Of a stretch of DNA of 25,370 bases, positions 10,101 through 18,711 are shown piece after piece. Positions within the stretch are counted from its first letter, which is position 1. Each line of letters starts with the position of its first letter. This DNA is from Leptospira chreensis (GTDB lineage: Bacteria; Spirochaetota; Leptospiria; Leptospirales; Leptospiraceae), in the NCBI RefSeq assembly GCF_016919165.1, contig NZ_JAFFPS010000066.1, positions 1 to 25,370 of the forward strand. The letters run 5' to 3'. The notes beneath the pieces were generated by a model, which saw only the letters and a list, made by a program, of their open reading frames with translations, ran no database searches and was not told where the DNA came from. The position numbers were made by a program, and so were the translations under genes.

Positions 10101-13100
10101 TTTCCTCTAGAGATTTACAAGTGTCTGCTTGAAGTTTTCCTTGTGACAAATACAAAGAATGAACCGATTCATTTGTTTGGTAAAGGCCAATCCATCCATT
10201 GAGAAACTCATCGGATCCTGGTCGTTTCGGTTCTAAAAATGCGGATCTTTCGGGTGAAACGTTCTTCAGCTTAGAGACAACCGTATCTAAATTTTGCACT
10301 TCCAACGTTTGTTGTTTGAGAGAATTGATCACCGATTCTCTTTTTAATGCTTTATCGGAAATAGAATGAGTGAGTTTACGATATCCCTTTACCCATTTTA
10401 TCAAATCCTGATAGTATAAATTCAACTTAGAGTCTTCAAATTCAAATTGGGCAGAAACAAAATCGCGAAATAATTCTAAACTTCTAAAATTTTCCCAGTG
10501 ATTTACCAATCCTTTGGTTTCCTTAGAAGCCAACTGAACTTCTGAATAAGATTCCAAAAAATCAACCAGTCGATGTTTGGGAGAAAATAGTCGGACACTT
10601 ATGTTGGTCTGGTAAGTTTGGACAGCATCCTTTCCATAGTTTAAATAATTAGAATTTCTTTCCTTAGGATTACGAGACTTTTCCCATTTAAATCTTTGTA
10701 CGTTTGCCCAAAACATCTCTTCATCTAAACGAAATTCATAGGCAAGCTCTGATGTCTCTTTCCATTTTTTTTCAGCCATAAATATATCGCCTAACTTCAT
10801 ATAAATGGAATATAAGTTGAGCTGAATGCGAACTCTTGTTTGCCTAGAGATAGGATCCAATGACAAACCGACAACTCTTGGATCAACAAGACCTGGATTT
10901 TCCAATATTTCAACAGCTCTTCCTAGAAGAAGAGAATAGTCCTTTCCTTCCTTTTCCAAAAGAAGAGAAGAATAATACAAGGCAGTTCCGTATACAATAT
11001 CAAACTTTGAATTGTTTGTCCTAAATCCGTTTTCACAGATTTCATTTTTTTCAGAACAGGTAGACATTTCCCTATCTTTCCAACGGTCCAACTGCCCAAG
11101 GAACTGATCTAATAAAATACGTTTTTGCTCCAAACCAAACTCTGCTGATTCCTGCATGGAAAAAACGGAATGAGCATAATTTTGGAATAACTTTTCAAAA
11201 CCTTTGTTAGAAGGATTTTCAAAAAGTAGTTCCGCCAACTCCCTGTAATGTTCTGCGGCTTCCGTTTGCAATTGACTTCTTTGATAAATCTGAGCTTCTA
11301 CCTGCCTAGATTTTGCTAAAATGTTTTTTCCAATGATGGTATCATCTAAATCTTTTGATGTGATCATTTCATTTCTTGATTTGATTTCAGATAATGCAGC
11401 TGAATACTCTTCTTGTTCAATATGGTTTTCAATCCGTATTCCGAGTGTGAGAAGGTACTTAAAATCATTCGGGAACTCACCCGGGAAACGGCCATCCCCT
11501 TTCACTCGGAAATCATCCCCAAAAATCATATCGGACCAAGTCCATTTTCGAAATCGCTGTATAATGGATTCTTTACTTGAGTTGTATTCCAATTCAGCAA
11601 TATTTAACATCTGATAGGAGTCACGGAAACGACCACTTTTTTGGAACGCAATCGCTAAGTAATTTGCTAGGTTTGCAGGGCTTATAAACTTCACATCTTT
11701 ATTATATGCAATGGCAGTTTGGAAAGAAGCAATGGCATCTTCAAAATTCCCAAACTCCAACTCGGATAACCCTTTCAAAGAGAACAACAAAGCCAACTTG
11801 GATCGGATCCCATTCAGCTGCTCGAGAGTCATCGAATTTGGTTCCGAAGCATAGGAATTCACTGACTGATAGTATTCATTTTTAAAATAAATATCAATTG
11901 ATTTGGAAAACTGTTCTGATGCCTTTTTATATTGTCCTTGGTAAATCAAGGACTTACCATAATTAAAACGATAAATGGCTTCTTGTTTATATCCTTCAAA
12001 TTGATTTTTAACAGATAGATAAATCGAAACATCCTCTACTTTACGATAACTTTCATTTGCTTTTGGAAAGTTGCTAAGTAAGAAGTAATTATTACCTAAA
12101 TTTAGATTTAAATCGGAAATTACTTTGCGGTCGCCGTAGTCATCTCCCAAAAAGACTAAGATTTGATTATAGAGTTCAATATTAGCTTCTAAATTTTTAT
12201 CAGGGAAATATTTTTTATAAAGTGTTTCGTACACTTCAGAATCGATTTCTCCCGACTTAGGATTTTTTTGCATTTTAATCAAATCGACATATTGATACAA
12301 CCAACCTAGTAGTTGGTATGCATCATAATGTGTAGGGTCAGCATAAATGATCCAACGAAGCTCCAATTCCGCTCTTTTGAAATTTTCCAAAATTTCACTT
12401 TTACGAACTTCCGTCATAGTCCCTGTAGCATAATAATAAGACTCGAAGGTTACATATTTATTGATTAGATAATAAGAATAACCATAGAGTGTGGCTAGAT
12501 CCAAATAAGGTCTTGCACGAGGAACTGCTTGTTTATAATACAACTCGGTCCAACTAAGTGCTTTTTCGGATAAGACTTCAATTTTTTCGAAGTCTTTAAT
12601 ATCGACCACACCGCGCAGAAGTTCATTGTCCATAAAAATGGAAGTTGCATTCGACAAATTACCAACAACGTTTAGTTTATCTTTACTTAAGATATTTAGC
12701 TGGTTTAAGAGAGCCCGCTCTTCTTCTTCCCGAATTTTTTTCCCGTAACGAAAGATCGTATCCACCATCTTTCGTTGGTAATAAATTGCGTATTCTTTAT
12801 AAAGAGAATCAAGATACAAATTCCTAGTTTTCACAAGAAACATGTTTTGGTTATTGAAAAAATAATGAAAAGACGATTGGAGCAAATCACCAATTCGCTC
12901 AAATTCAACAGCTTTGTTTTCAAAGTAAAAAAAGGCACTTTGGATGTCTTCTGCACCCAAATCAACACCCAATATAGGATCATAAAACTCTAAATAAATT
13001 TTTAAGTTACGGAGAGCATCCGAAGTATTTCCGGCAGATTTTTGATTATAGTACTTTAGTAAATTCGCACGCAATAATATAGGACTTTTATAAGCTGCAA

Positions 13101-15066
13101 TAAATACGGGAGTTTCAAAAACTGAAGGTTTTCCTGGAGGTTCCAAGTCAATTTGGATTGGAATAGGAATCATCGAATCTAAAACCTCATTAGATTCATT
13201 AAACTTACGAATGTCCGAAAAAGCTTTTGCTTTTATGTATTTCAAAGTCATTACAAATTGCGGGATCTTGTTTACTTCTGCATCAGCCAAAAGACCATCA
13301 GCATGTAAAATTAATGACTCGCTATTGCGATTTTCAGAAATCTTTTGAATCACATCTTCTAAAAGGTAACGCAGGTCTCTCTTTTGATCATTCGAGAATG
13401 GAACGGATGGATTGGATAGATACCGACTCTTTTCTTTTTCCCAACCTTGAATCATTTCCTGATACAATAAGGATAATTTCAAAGAATTGGGTTTGAATTC
13501 ATATCCACCTAAACGACGTTTTATTTCATCAATTTGATGGTAATCGGGAAATTTTTCATAAATAAACTTTAAAGCATCAACTGCTTGAACCAATTTTTTT
13601 TCTGTTTCTAATTCATCCGCATACAAATGATAAAGCATGGCTTCTCCATCTTTTGTCCACTTGGATGATGAATGAGATTTGACTTCAGTTACAAAATCAA
13701 ATTTTTTACCTGTTTGTTTTGACTCTTCCCAACGAACAAGACTTAAAGCAAATTGGTTCTTAGATACTTCTGCCTTTTGGCGGTAGGAGTCCAAAAACAG
13801 GCGTGCCTCTTCTCGTTTTCCAATCCTTATGAGAGATATATATTTTAATATGGCAACCCGAGCAGAATAAACAGGGAACAGTGGGTCTTCCGAATAAAAT
13901 AATTCTACTGAGTCCAACGCCAAAAAGTAAGATTCTAAACTTTGACCGCTAGAAAATGTTTTTGCATATTGGTATTGTTCGCGAATGTTCGTTTGTTTAG
14001 GAATGGCTCCGTTTTCGGGAATGAAATAAATATTAATGGCATTGAAATAAGAGGCAGAAAACAAAATAGATCCGCCGTTAAAATGTGAATAACGCACATC
14101 AAAATTGGAAGTTTCTCCAGAAGATAGGATTCTTTCTTCCCCGGTTTCCAAGTTCATCATGACAAGGATACTATGATCCCTTTCGTCCAGTTTTCCATTT
14201 TGGTTTGTATCCTTTCGGATAGAAGCATAGTATAAATTTTTTGATTTGGAATCTACGGTTGGTGAAAAATCCAAATAGGCATTGTTTGTAATTCTTTGTA
14301 TCTCTGAATTTTGTAAGTTGATTTTATAAACTTCGCCTTTCGATTCTTCAAAATAAGATATAAAATAGATAGTATTTCCATCGGAAGAAACATAAGGCGA
14401 AGTCGCACCTTGGGAAGTAATCGAAGTTACTTGGTCTGGATTTTTTAATTTCAGAGCACAAAGATTGGGTAGGCCTGGAGTGAACCTGTCCGACACAAAG
14501 TAAATGGTTTCCCCATCCGGGGACCAAACCGGATCTGTATCAATGATCCCTTTTGTATACTCACCTTTTTTATTAGGTTTATTTGTTAAATTGATAAAAT
14601 CGTCATCAATAAATCGATTACCTTTAAGTAACTCACGTATCCATTCATCCGTATCCATTGGAAGAAGGATCAAATCACCTTCAGAATCGAATTCTTCAGA
14701 AACGAATACCAAATACTTTCCGTTAGGTGAAATAGAAGGTTTGGTTTCAGAAAATGGATGGTTAGTTACAGGAACCACAACGGAACTTTGTAAGTCACGA
14801 AACCAAATATCAAAATTCCCTTTTTGGTCAGTAGCGTAAAATAAATACCTTCCATCTTTGGTTGTGGAATTATAAAGATTGTTCCCTCGTTGGACAGTGA
14901 GAGGGAAGGGTTTCGATTGTGTTGGGGAAAAATAGTTTTTAGAAATAGCAGAATAGTCAAAATCGACATTGGTCATTTTAACATTTTTTTGGAACAATGC
15001 ACAATTAAAGAAAACGAACAGAAAAAGGGAAATGAAGAGAAGTGGAAACCGTAGCGAAGGTTTCAT
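7123..15066 (-). CDS. Giant lipoprotein: TolB-like propeller, TPR-type repeats, CHAT-like regions
   Basis: A 2647-residue protein. The signal peptide ends in FFNC, giving a lipidated Cys22, so it should be anchored to a membrane and face the periplasm or surface. Residues about 45-350 hold at least five PD40/WD40-type blades (for example DPVWSPDGETIYFVSDRF and SPYVSSDGNTIYFIS), as in TolB. Residues 286-297 form an EF-hand/dockerin-like loop. About 380-1600 and 1890-2350 are mostly helical, with TPR-like stretches such as LSELEFGNFEDAIASFQTAI near 1095. Residues about 1615-1880 and 2364-2647 resemble highly diverged CHAT domains (inference), without an obvious His/Cys dyad. No other membrane segment is seen. 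ATG 15066 is preferred over 15081: it overlaps the upstream stop as ATGA and has GGGAG 8 nt upstream. Function is unknown; a scaffold role with its operon partners is possible. It is the last gene of the run. Confidence 0.9.
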   Translation of the reverse strand: MKPSLRFPLLFISLFLFVFFNCALFQKNVKMTNVDFDYSAISKNYFSPTQSKPFPLTVQRGNNLYNSTTKDGRYLFYATDQKGNFDIWFRDLQSSVVVPVTNHPFSETKPSISPNGKYLVFVSEEFDSEGDLILLPMDTDEWIRELLKGNRFIDDDFINLTNKPNKKGEYTKGIIDTDPVWSPDGETIYFVSDRFTPGLPNLCALKLKNPDQVTSITSQGATSPYVSSDGNTIYFISYFEESKGEVYKINLQNSEIQRITNNAYLDFSPTVDSKSKNLYYASIRKDTNQNGKLDERDHSILVMMNLETGEERILSSGETSNFDVRYSHFNGGSILFSASYFNAINIYFIPENGAIPKQTNIREQYQYAKTFSSGQSLESYFLALDSVELFYSEDPLFPVYSARVAILKYISLIRIGKREEARLFLDSYRQKAEVSKNQFALSLVRWEESKQTGKKFDFVTEVKSHSSSKWTKDGEAMLYHLYADELETEKKLVQAVDALKFIYEKFPDYHQIDEIKRRLGGYEFKPNSLKLSLLYQEMIQGWEKEKSRYLSNPSVPFSNDQKRDLRYLLEDVIQKISENRNSESLILHADGLLADAEVNKIPQFVMTLKYIKAKAFSDIRKFNESNEVLDSMIPIPIQIDLEPPGKPSVFETPVFIAAYKSPILLRANLLKYYNQKSAGNTSDALRNLKIYLEFYDPILGVDLGAEDIQSAFFYFENKAVEFERIGDLLQSSFHYFFNNQNMFLVKTRNLYLDSLYKEYAIYYQRKMVDTIFRYGKKIREEEERALLNQLNILSKDKLNVVGNLSNATSIFMDNELLRGVVDIKDFEKIEVLSEKALSWTELYYKQAVPRARPYLDLATLYGYSYYLINKYVTFESYYYATGTMTEVRKSEILENFKRAELELRWIIYADPTHYDAYQLLGWLYQYVDLIKMQKNPKSGEIDSEVYETLYKKYFPDKNLEANIELYNQILVFLGDDYGDRKVISDLNLNLGNNYFLLSNFPKANESYRKVEDVSIYLSVKNQFEGYKQEAIYRFNYGKSLIYQGQYKKASEQFSKSIDIYFKNEYYQSVNSYASEPNSMTLEQLNGIRSKLALLFSLKGLSELEFGNFEDAIASFQTAIAYNKDVKFISPANLANYLAIAFQKSGRFRDSYQMLNIAELEYNSSKESIIQRFRKWTWSDMIFGDDFRVKGDGRFPGEFPNDFKYLLTLGIRIENHIEQEEYSAALSEIKSRNEMITSKDLDDTIIGKNILAKSRQVEAQIYQRSQLQTEAAEHYRELAELLFENPSNKGFEKLFQNYAHSVFSMQESAEFGLEQKRILLDQFLGQLDRWKDREMSTCSEKNEICENGFRTNNSKFDIVYGTALYYSSLLLEKEGKDYSLLLGRAVEILENPGLVDPRVVGLSLDPISRQTRVRIQLNLYSIYMKLGDIFMAEKKWKETSELAYEFRLDEEMFWANVQRFKWEKSRNPKERNSNYLNYGKDAVQTYQTNISVRLFSPKHRLVDFLESYSEVQLASKETKGLVNHWENFRSLELFRDFVSAQFEFEDSKLNLYYQDLIKWVKGYRKLTHSISDKALKRESVINSLKQQTLEVQNLDTVVSKLKNVSPERSAFLEPKRPGSDEFLNGWIGLYQTNESVHSLYLSQGKLQADTCKSLEEIHSCLPKLTDSFPSIQIIGSKTNGSLVKSVVNEYKKSNFYPTLFFDRTHNELFPERNERRLKWVTIYGDSEKNKQEANVRHLPSGNLGVYLFDTDYLVTNRSLDKQTSLFGDEKSYILPLREIFQGSASEISVIGLDDSNFNTPKQWNLLSKVYEVLRSKRIQNLVSYHSETKENYTSMKLDQFAKDKDRLLFGNWKEFTISKEGLGKKAEEFIAAGFLKEKSKEFVDAYESYYTASTLLDDGDASLPVLELKLAKLKTEIFPNVPRRSIFKPLWSKYATSPFQNQVRYEYLVSCLSSKDKEDCKFNSSDFIGEEKDSYLGALEFYIQLRSGKVKDIASKNELRSKVETKEDPFLQAYRLGTLYIQNYLFNEAESETNKLTQLARTPKEKTVVKNRVLELYFHKGFLLGDKEIYLTPLTSTSAYNYGFKKDWKNFDEKVLSRDFTKFGYADSIYDSYRLRLYTAWKEQLQTGYFEPLSLTPEYLTSGESVITKLSHLNKTLLFHLLLSSVPFQKNGEVNSLIELLVSEELKEGRSYRTLFFRLELAKALLLRGETEMVESLVSKIQTMDKELGEGNRFWQERWNDFKWKRDYFKNQPSNVSHPSPFLKLFQAAKTKKPEEYISLLNEFNKKHRGEFLSPELKEEYEFLFHFLLQQSLEKNSSESFFDLAVARETFRFTSNRFSNNELYVKHIPNFDFYAERLKKKMVGKQEFHGLFDLGKKTYFLSFASGKSLGRELFADNKSIYRESVRYFRSAESGNQEVILRESLADKYRTSLRFNKSNRHYIYSSGIHAVVPMVLPDTEYYGVASVSDFLSNPVIKFSSIAPKKPDVSVVGWKSSLENEINANLLLWETNGKKDGVAPYSIDFAEIGWCENNFLCMGERPLFDVTSKGTNTATVYANQRMGTSAQYTNDFSGVAYYLARENAGLFVLHSGIQTGVHNLFFLKQFLQTSDLPIPLHIRLVEGKEAARNSTVDDRFWIGYKLYTSAMIED

Positions 15067-15081
15067 TGGAATTTCTCCCAT
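15063..15081 (-). promoter_or_regulatory. Ribosome site and ATGA overlap deciding the giant lipoprotein start
   Basis: On the minus strand TGGGAG (15080-15075) lies 8 nt before ATG 15066, whose last bases form the TGA stop of the preceding lipoprotein gene. The alternative ATG at 15081 has its purine-rich AGGAAG directly touching the start codon, too close to work well. This favours 15066 and indicates translational coupling of the two lipoproteins. Confidence 0.75.
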
Positions 15082-15650
15082 CTTCCTGTAATGGTTTCAA
15101 AATATTCCCCGGCGGAAACTGACTTATAATACTCATCAACTAAGGATTGTTTGTATTTAACTAGTTCCTCTTCTTTTTTCCCTTTTTTCTTTTGATTGGA
15201 TACTTCTTTTTCCCAAATAATCTTTCTTGATTCGTTCAAAAAAACAATCACATCTTCCACACGTTTTTTTTTGGCAGGAAGTTCATATTGGGTGTATGTG
15301 GGCAATCCCAAAGCGAGCGGGTTTAGTTTTACAAAACCTACGGGTGTCTCCCCCACCATTCCGTGCATTTTGTATTTTTTTAACTCTGGCATCAAATAAT
15401 TCAAACGAATCCTATGAGCTCTAATTTCAGGATCTGAATCTTCGGATGCTAACCTTTCCCGATTGGATTGGCCGTTTGAGGAAGATTGGATGGAAGCAAT
15501 CATCCATCCCTCTTTCTCTAGCTCCCTATCTTCTCCCACCATTTGTTTTTCTGCGGCAGTTTGTGCATTGGTGATGGTGATGGGAGGAACTTTTACGTTC
15601 CAAATGGCTTTACATCCCAATAATAAAAATACGAGGATAAGACGTTTCAT
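15063..15650 (-). CDS. Lipoprotein with DUF1318/YdbL-like C-terminal domain
   Basis: A 195-residue protein with a very short signal peptide ending in LLLGC (Cys13 lipidated). The N-terminal part just after the Cys contains VPPITITNAQTAAEKQMVGE. The C-terminal part (about 128-195) carries VEDVIVFLNESRKIIWEKE, a Lys/Glu-rich helix, then AGEYFETITGRWEKF. That order (asparagine/arginine-rich helix, second helix, then G-x-Y...G-x-W) is how I recognise the DUF1318/YdbL family. It starts 7 nt after the AsmA-like gene, with GAGG overlapping that gene's stop codon. Its own stop overlaps the giant lipoprotein start (ATGA). In enterobacteria ydbH, ynbE (small lipoprotein) and ydbL (DUF1318) are three genes; this protein could combine the last two roles. 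The DUF1318 call is from pattern memory and needs a profile search. Confidence 0.75.
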   Translation of the reverse strand: MKRLILVFLLLGCKAIWNVKVPPITITNAQTAAEKQMVGEDRELEKEGWMIASIQSSSNGQSNRERLASEDSDPEIRAHRIRLNYLMPELKKYKMHGMVGETPVGFVKLNPLALGLPTYTQYELPAKKKRVEDVIVFLNESRKIIWEKEVSNQKKKGKKEEELVKYKQSLVDEYYKSVSAGEYFETITGRWEKFQ

Positions 15651-15657
15651 AAATACC

Positions 15658-18600
15658 TCACTCTTGGTATGTTTGGATTTCGCTCTGAGTACGTTTCAAA
15701 AAATTGGCAAGTGGCATTCTCTGTTGAGAAATTTTACCGTCTTCTAAATTGATTAATAAAGATAATAGTGACCGATTGAAATATACATCAGCATAAACCA
15801 GTCCCTTAGACAAAGAAACATCGATTTTATTAATCGAATAACTATCAGTAATACGATCGATTAGAAAGTTTTGTGGAGAAATGACGTTCAATGCACTTTT
15901 CCCAAAGTCACGTCCAATTTGAAAAATAGAAAAAAACAAATCTAAATTGGCAACAGGTTCACTCAAATCTCTGACGGAAATATTAAGATCTGCTTTGAGT
16001 TTACCATCATCAATTTTATCCCGAACTTTGGGAGCCATGAGTTGTTTTAAATCAATATCTCTGATAAGAAAATTTCCACGAAACTCCATGGACTTAGGAT
16101 CTAGATTCCCTAAATTGAATACCATGTTCTTTCCTAAAACCAATCCATCTAAGGAATAAGAACGTAAAGATTCAATATTTGCATAATTTTCTTTATATTC
16201 GATAAATGCAGTGAGGCCTGGAGCATCCTTTTGCCTTTTTACATATTCAAAAGGAAGATTGGGTATACTCGGATGAGTGCCGAGCACTTGACCTATAGTT
16301 AGGTTGGGAGGATGGTTACGACCATAGTTTTTTATGAATATAGATTTATCACCTACAATGAGACTATCTTCATGACTGCGGGCTAAATTGTGTTGGATTG
16401 GGATCTTAGCCACAACCTCTTCCAAAAGGTAGGCTTGGCATTGTTCCCCAGGGCATTTTTGGTTGTTATACGATATCGTAGGCACTTTCGAATGGAACTC
16501 ACCATTGATATCGTAATCACGAATCGTTAGATCCAAACCCAAATCTCCTTGGAAACTCAGACCTTTTGCTAAATACTGTTTGGTGGGTGACGTAAGACCA
16601 AATTTCAAATCTAAATTTCCAAAATAAGGTCCAAGAGGCGGTTTTGGTTTTCCGTGATTGGTTAACTTCCCATTGGCAGATAAATGAAAAATTCCGCCAA
16701 AGGCATTCATCTTAAGAGTTCTAATTAAAATTTCATTTGTATTGGCACCAGACAAAGATAGGTCTGCTGCAAGTTTTAAATCCTTCATTTCCAAACCAGG
16801 TAACTCTGCACCTAAATCTGCTTTGATTTGTTTGGAAGAACCCGAAGCCGTATACTTAGCATTCAATTTTATCTTGGGTTGGTTCCCGAGAAGATTTTGA
16901 ATGGGAGATATTTTTTCTTTTAAAACAAGAGGGAGGACTAGTAAAAGATTGGAAGTATATACATTCAAACCTAACGGTTGTACGCTTGCCGAAAGATTAG
17001 AACCGGGTCGCAAATTTCCCTTTAGATCCAATTCCAGAGCCTTATGACCTGTGATGGTTTTTTGGTCTAAGTTCAGATTTGAAATTTTGATTTCTGAAAG
17101 CCCAAAGGGTTTATCAAAGACTAAAGCCGCATCCAAGTTCAATCCAAGTAATGAAGAAGGAGAACGGGACCGGTCCAACTGGTAACGAAATCCATCAATT
17201 TTTGCATTGGTGTGAATGAGAAGGGAAGCAAATGACTCCGCAAGAATGCCAAGTTCCATTTGTAATTTCCCACCAAGTCCGGAAACATAATCACCTAACT
17301 GAAGTTTATCTATATTTAAATGAAAATTTAATCCTTTGGTTTCAAGATATTCTCCCTGAAAGGAAAGGGATGCGCCATTATAATCTAAATGGGAAGGTGT
17401 TATCTTTAAAGATTTCACATAAGGAAAAGGTTTTTCCGCTGTAAGAGGTTTTGTATCTGCTAAATTTAACTCAGACGAGATATCTAATAATGCGGAAGAA
17501 AGAGAATGGGCTTTTGATTTTCCCAACTTAAAATACAATTGCGATGCTTTTAATTTTACACTCGCGTTTGCCTCTTGCCAATTGCCTTGGATTCCCGTTC
17601 CTTCGAGAGATACATCTCCTGAAATTTTGATTTCAGGAACAATTCCCCGGAGTTGGTCGAGAGACCTTTGGAGTAAGGTCAGTTGCATATTGGACTTACC
17701 CACAACAATGTCTACTTTTGGTTTGTCGGTGGAAACTTCCTTGATCGAACCAGACAAACTAAGCCAAGATTGGCCAAGCACTCTCAGATCCAATTGATTG
17801 ATACCAATTTTGTCGAGTAAATTGTCAAAATGGATATCAGATAACAGGCGTAAGCCCAATTGAACCGGTTTTCCTTTTATTTCAAGGAGGATATCATCCT
17901 TTCCTATGTCCGTAGTGAACAAAAACATCTCGGGAGAAACAGTTCGATCCCATTCAAATCGTAAAGACAAAGGAATGGTTTGTTTCCAACGTAATGCCTC
18001 TGAATCCACATCTAAAGGAATGGGTTTAGAGGAATTGAGAGAAAGAAGGACATGATCTATCTGGTCTACAGCGGAAAGACTCAGTGGAATGGATGTAAAT
18101 CGGTTGGTTTCCAACTCCGTTTCCAAAGAAAGATCCTTTACAGAAAAAGAATGGAGAGAACCTGTATCACGTTTTAGGTGAAACTCGATCCCTTGTAAAT
18201 TGATGTAAGCACTGGCCTGTAACGGCAGATAGGTTTTGATTTCCGTAAGCGGTGGTTTTGTTTCGAGAACTGGTTCCGGCTCTTGCGATTTGGACGCCTT
18301 TACGAGAGAAGCAAAGTTCCACTGCCCCAACCGCTCTTCGATTTGAATTTTTGCGTTCTCGAGTCCAATTTCAGAAATTCGAATCTTTCCCAATAACAAC
18401 AGGGGAAGGTTGTAACGAAGCCGAATTTGTTTGGCTTCGACGATCGGGTCTTTCTCAAAAGGAAGTCCTGGGTAGAGTCGGAAATCGCTGATTTCCATTC
18501 CAAAAAAAAGAGAAAACGACCCAAAGTTTCCCTCCATCCTTCCCATTGTGAAATGAGATATTAGTTTGGGAACCAGTACGTCTGCTGTGAAAGCGTTGAA

Positions 18601-18690
18601 AATGGATTTATAAAGGAGAAAGAGGACTAAAAGTCCGCGAAAGATTTTTGTTTTGGCGATTCCTAAACTTACCTTCAGGATTGGATTCAT
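15658..18690 (-). CDS. AsmA-like (YdbH/TamB/YhdP-type) inner-membrane bridge protein
   Basis: A 1010-residue protein with a single N-terminal membrane helix (about 17-35) and a long beta-rich periplasmic part. The N-terminal region follows the AsmA pattern: GSFSLFFGMEISDFRL, then a segment ending ISEIGLENAKIQI, then GQWNFASLV. The remainder is repeated strand pairs with many alternating hydrophobic residues, typical of hydrophobic-groove lipid-transfer bridges. One CPGEQC cysteine pair lies about two thirds along and could form a periplasmic disulfide. Members of this superfamily move phospholipids between inner and outer membranes. Because the next gene is a DUF1318-like lipoprotein, YdbH is the closest functional analogy, but the family subtype is inferred from context. 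It lies 21 nt after the STAS gene; GAGG sits 11 nt before ATG 18690. Confidence 0.85.
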   Translation of the reverse strand: MNPILKVSLGIAKTKIFRGLLVLFLLYKSIFNAFTADVLVPKLISHFTMGRMEGNFGSFSLFFGMEISDFRLYPGLPFEKDPIVEAKQIRLRYNLPLLLLGKIRISEIGLENAKIQIEERLGQWNFASLVKASKSQEPEPVLETKPPLTEIKTYLPLQASAYINLQGIEFHLKRDTGSLHSFSVKDLSLETELETNRFTSIPLSLSAVDQIDHVLLSLNSSKPIPLDVDSEALRWKQTIPLSLRFEWDRTVSPEMFLFTTDIGKDDILLEIKGKPVQLGLRLLSDIHFDNLLDKIGINQLDLRVLGQSWLSLSGSIKEVSTDKPKVDIVVGKSNMQLTLLQRSLDQLRGIVPEIKISGDVSLEGTGIQGNWQEANASVKLKASQLYFKLGKSKAHSLSSALLDISSELNLADTKPLTAEKPFPYVKSLKITPSHLDYNGASLSFQGEYLETKGLNFHLNIDKLQLGDYVSGLGGKLQMELGILAESFASLLIHTNAKIDGFRYQLDRSRSPSSLLGLNLDAALVFDKPFGLSEIKISNLNLDQKTITGHKALELDLKGNLRPGSNLSASVQPLGLNVYTSNLLLVLPLVLKEKISPIQNLLGNQPKIKLNAKYTASGSSKQIKADLGAELPGLEMKDLKLAADLSLSGANTNEILIRTLKMNAFGGIFHLSANGKLTNHGKPKPPLGPYFGNLDLKFGLTSPTKQYLAKGLSFQGDLGLDLTIRDYDINGEFHSKVPTISYNNQKCPGEQCQAYLLEEVVAKIPIQHNLARSHEDSLIVGDKSIFIKNYGRNHPPNLTIGQVLGTHPSIPNLPFEYVKRQKDAPGLTAFIEYKENYANIESLRSYSLDGLVLGKNMVFNLGNLDPKSMEFRGNFLIRDIDLKQLMAPKVRDKIDDGKLKADLNISVRDLSEPVANLDLFFSIFQIGRDFGKSALNVISPQNFLIDRITDSYSINKIDVSLSKGLVYADVYFNRSLLSLLINLEDGKISQQRMPLANFLKRTQSEIQTYQE

Positions 18691-18711
18691 CTGTAGAATC
18701 GCCTCGTGCGA

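Noticed and set aside
15067..15081. Start of the giant lipoprotein at ATG 15081
   Set aside because: Its purine tract touches the start codon, while ATG 15066 has well-spaced GGGAG and an ATGA overlap, and gives a more usual basic signal-peptide start.
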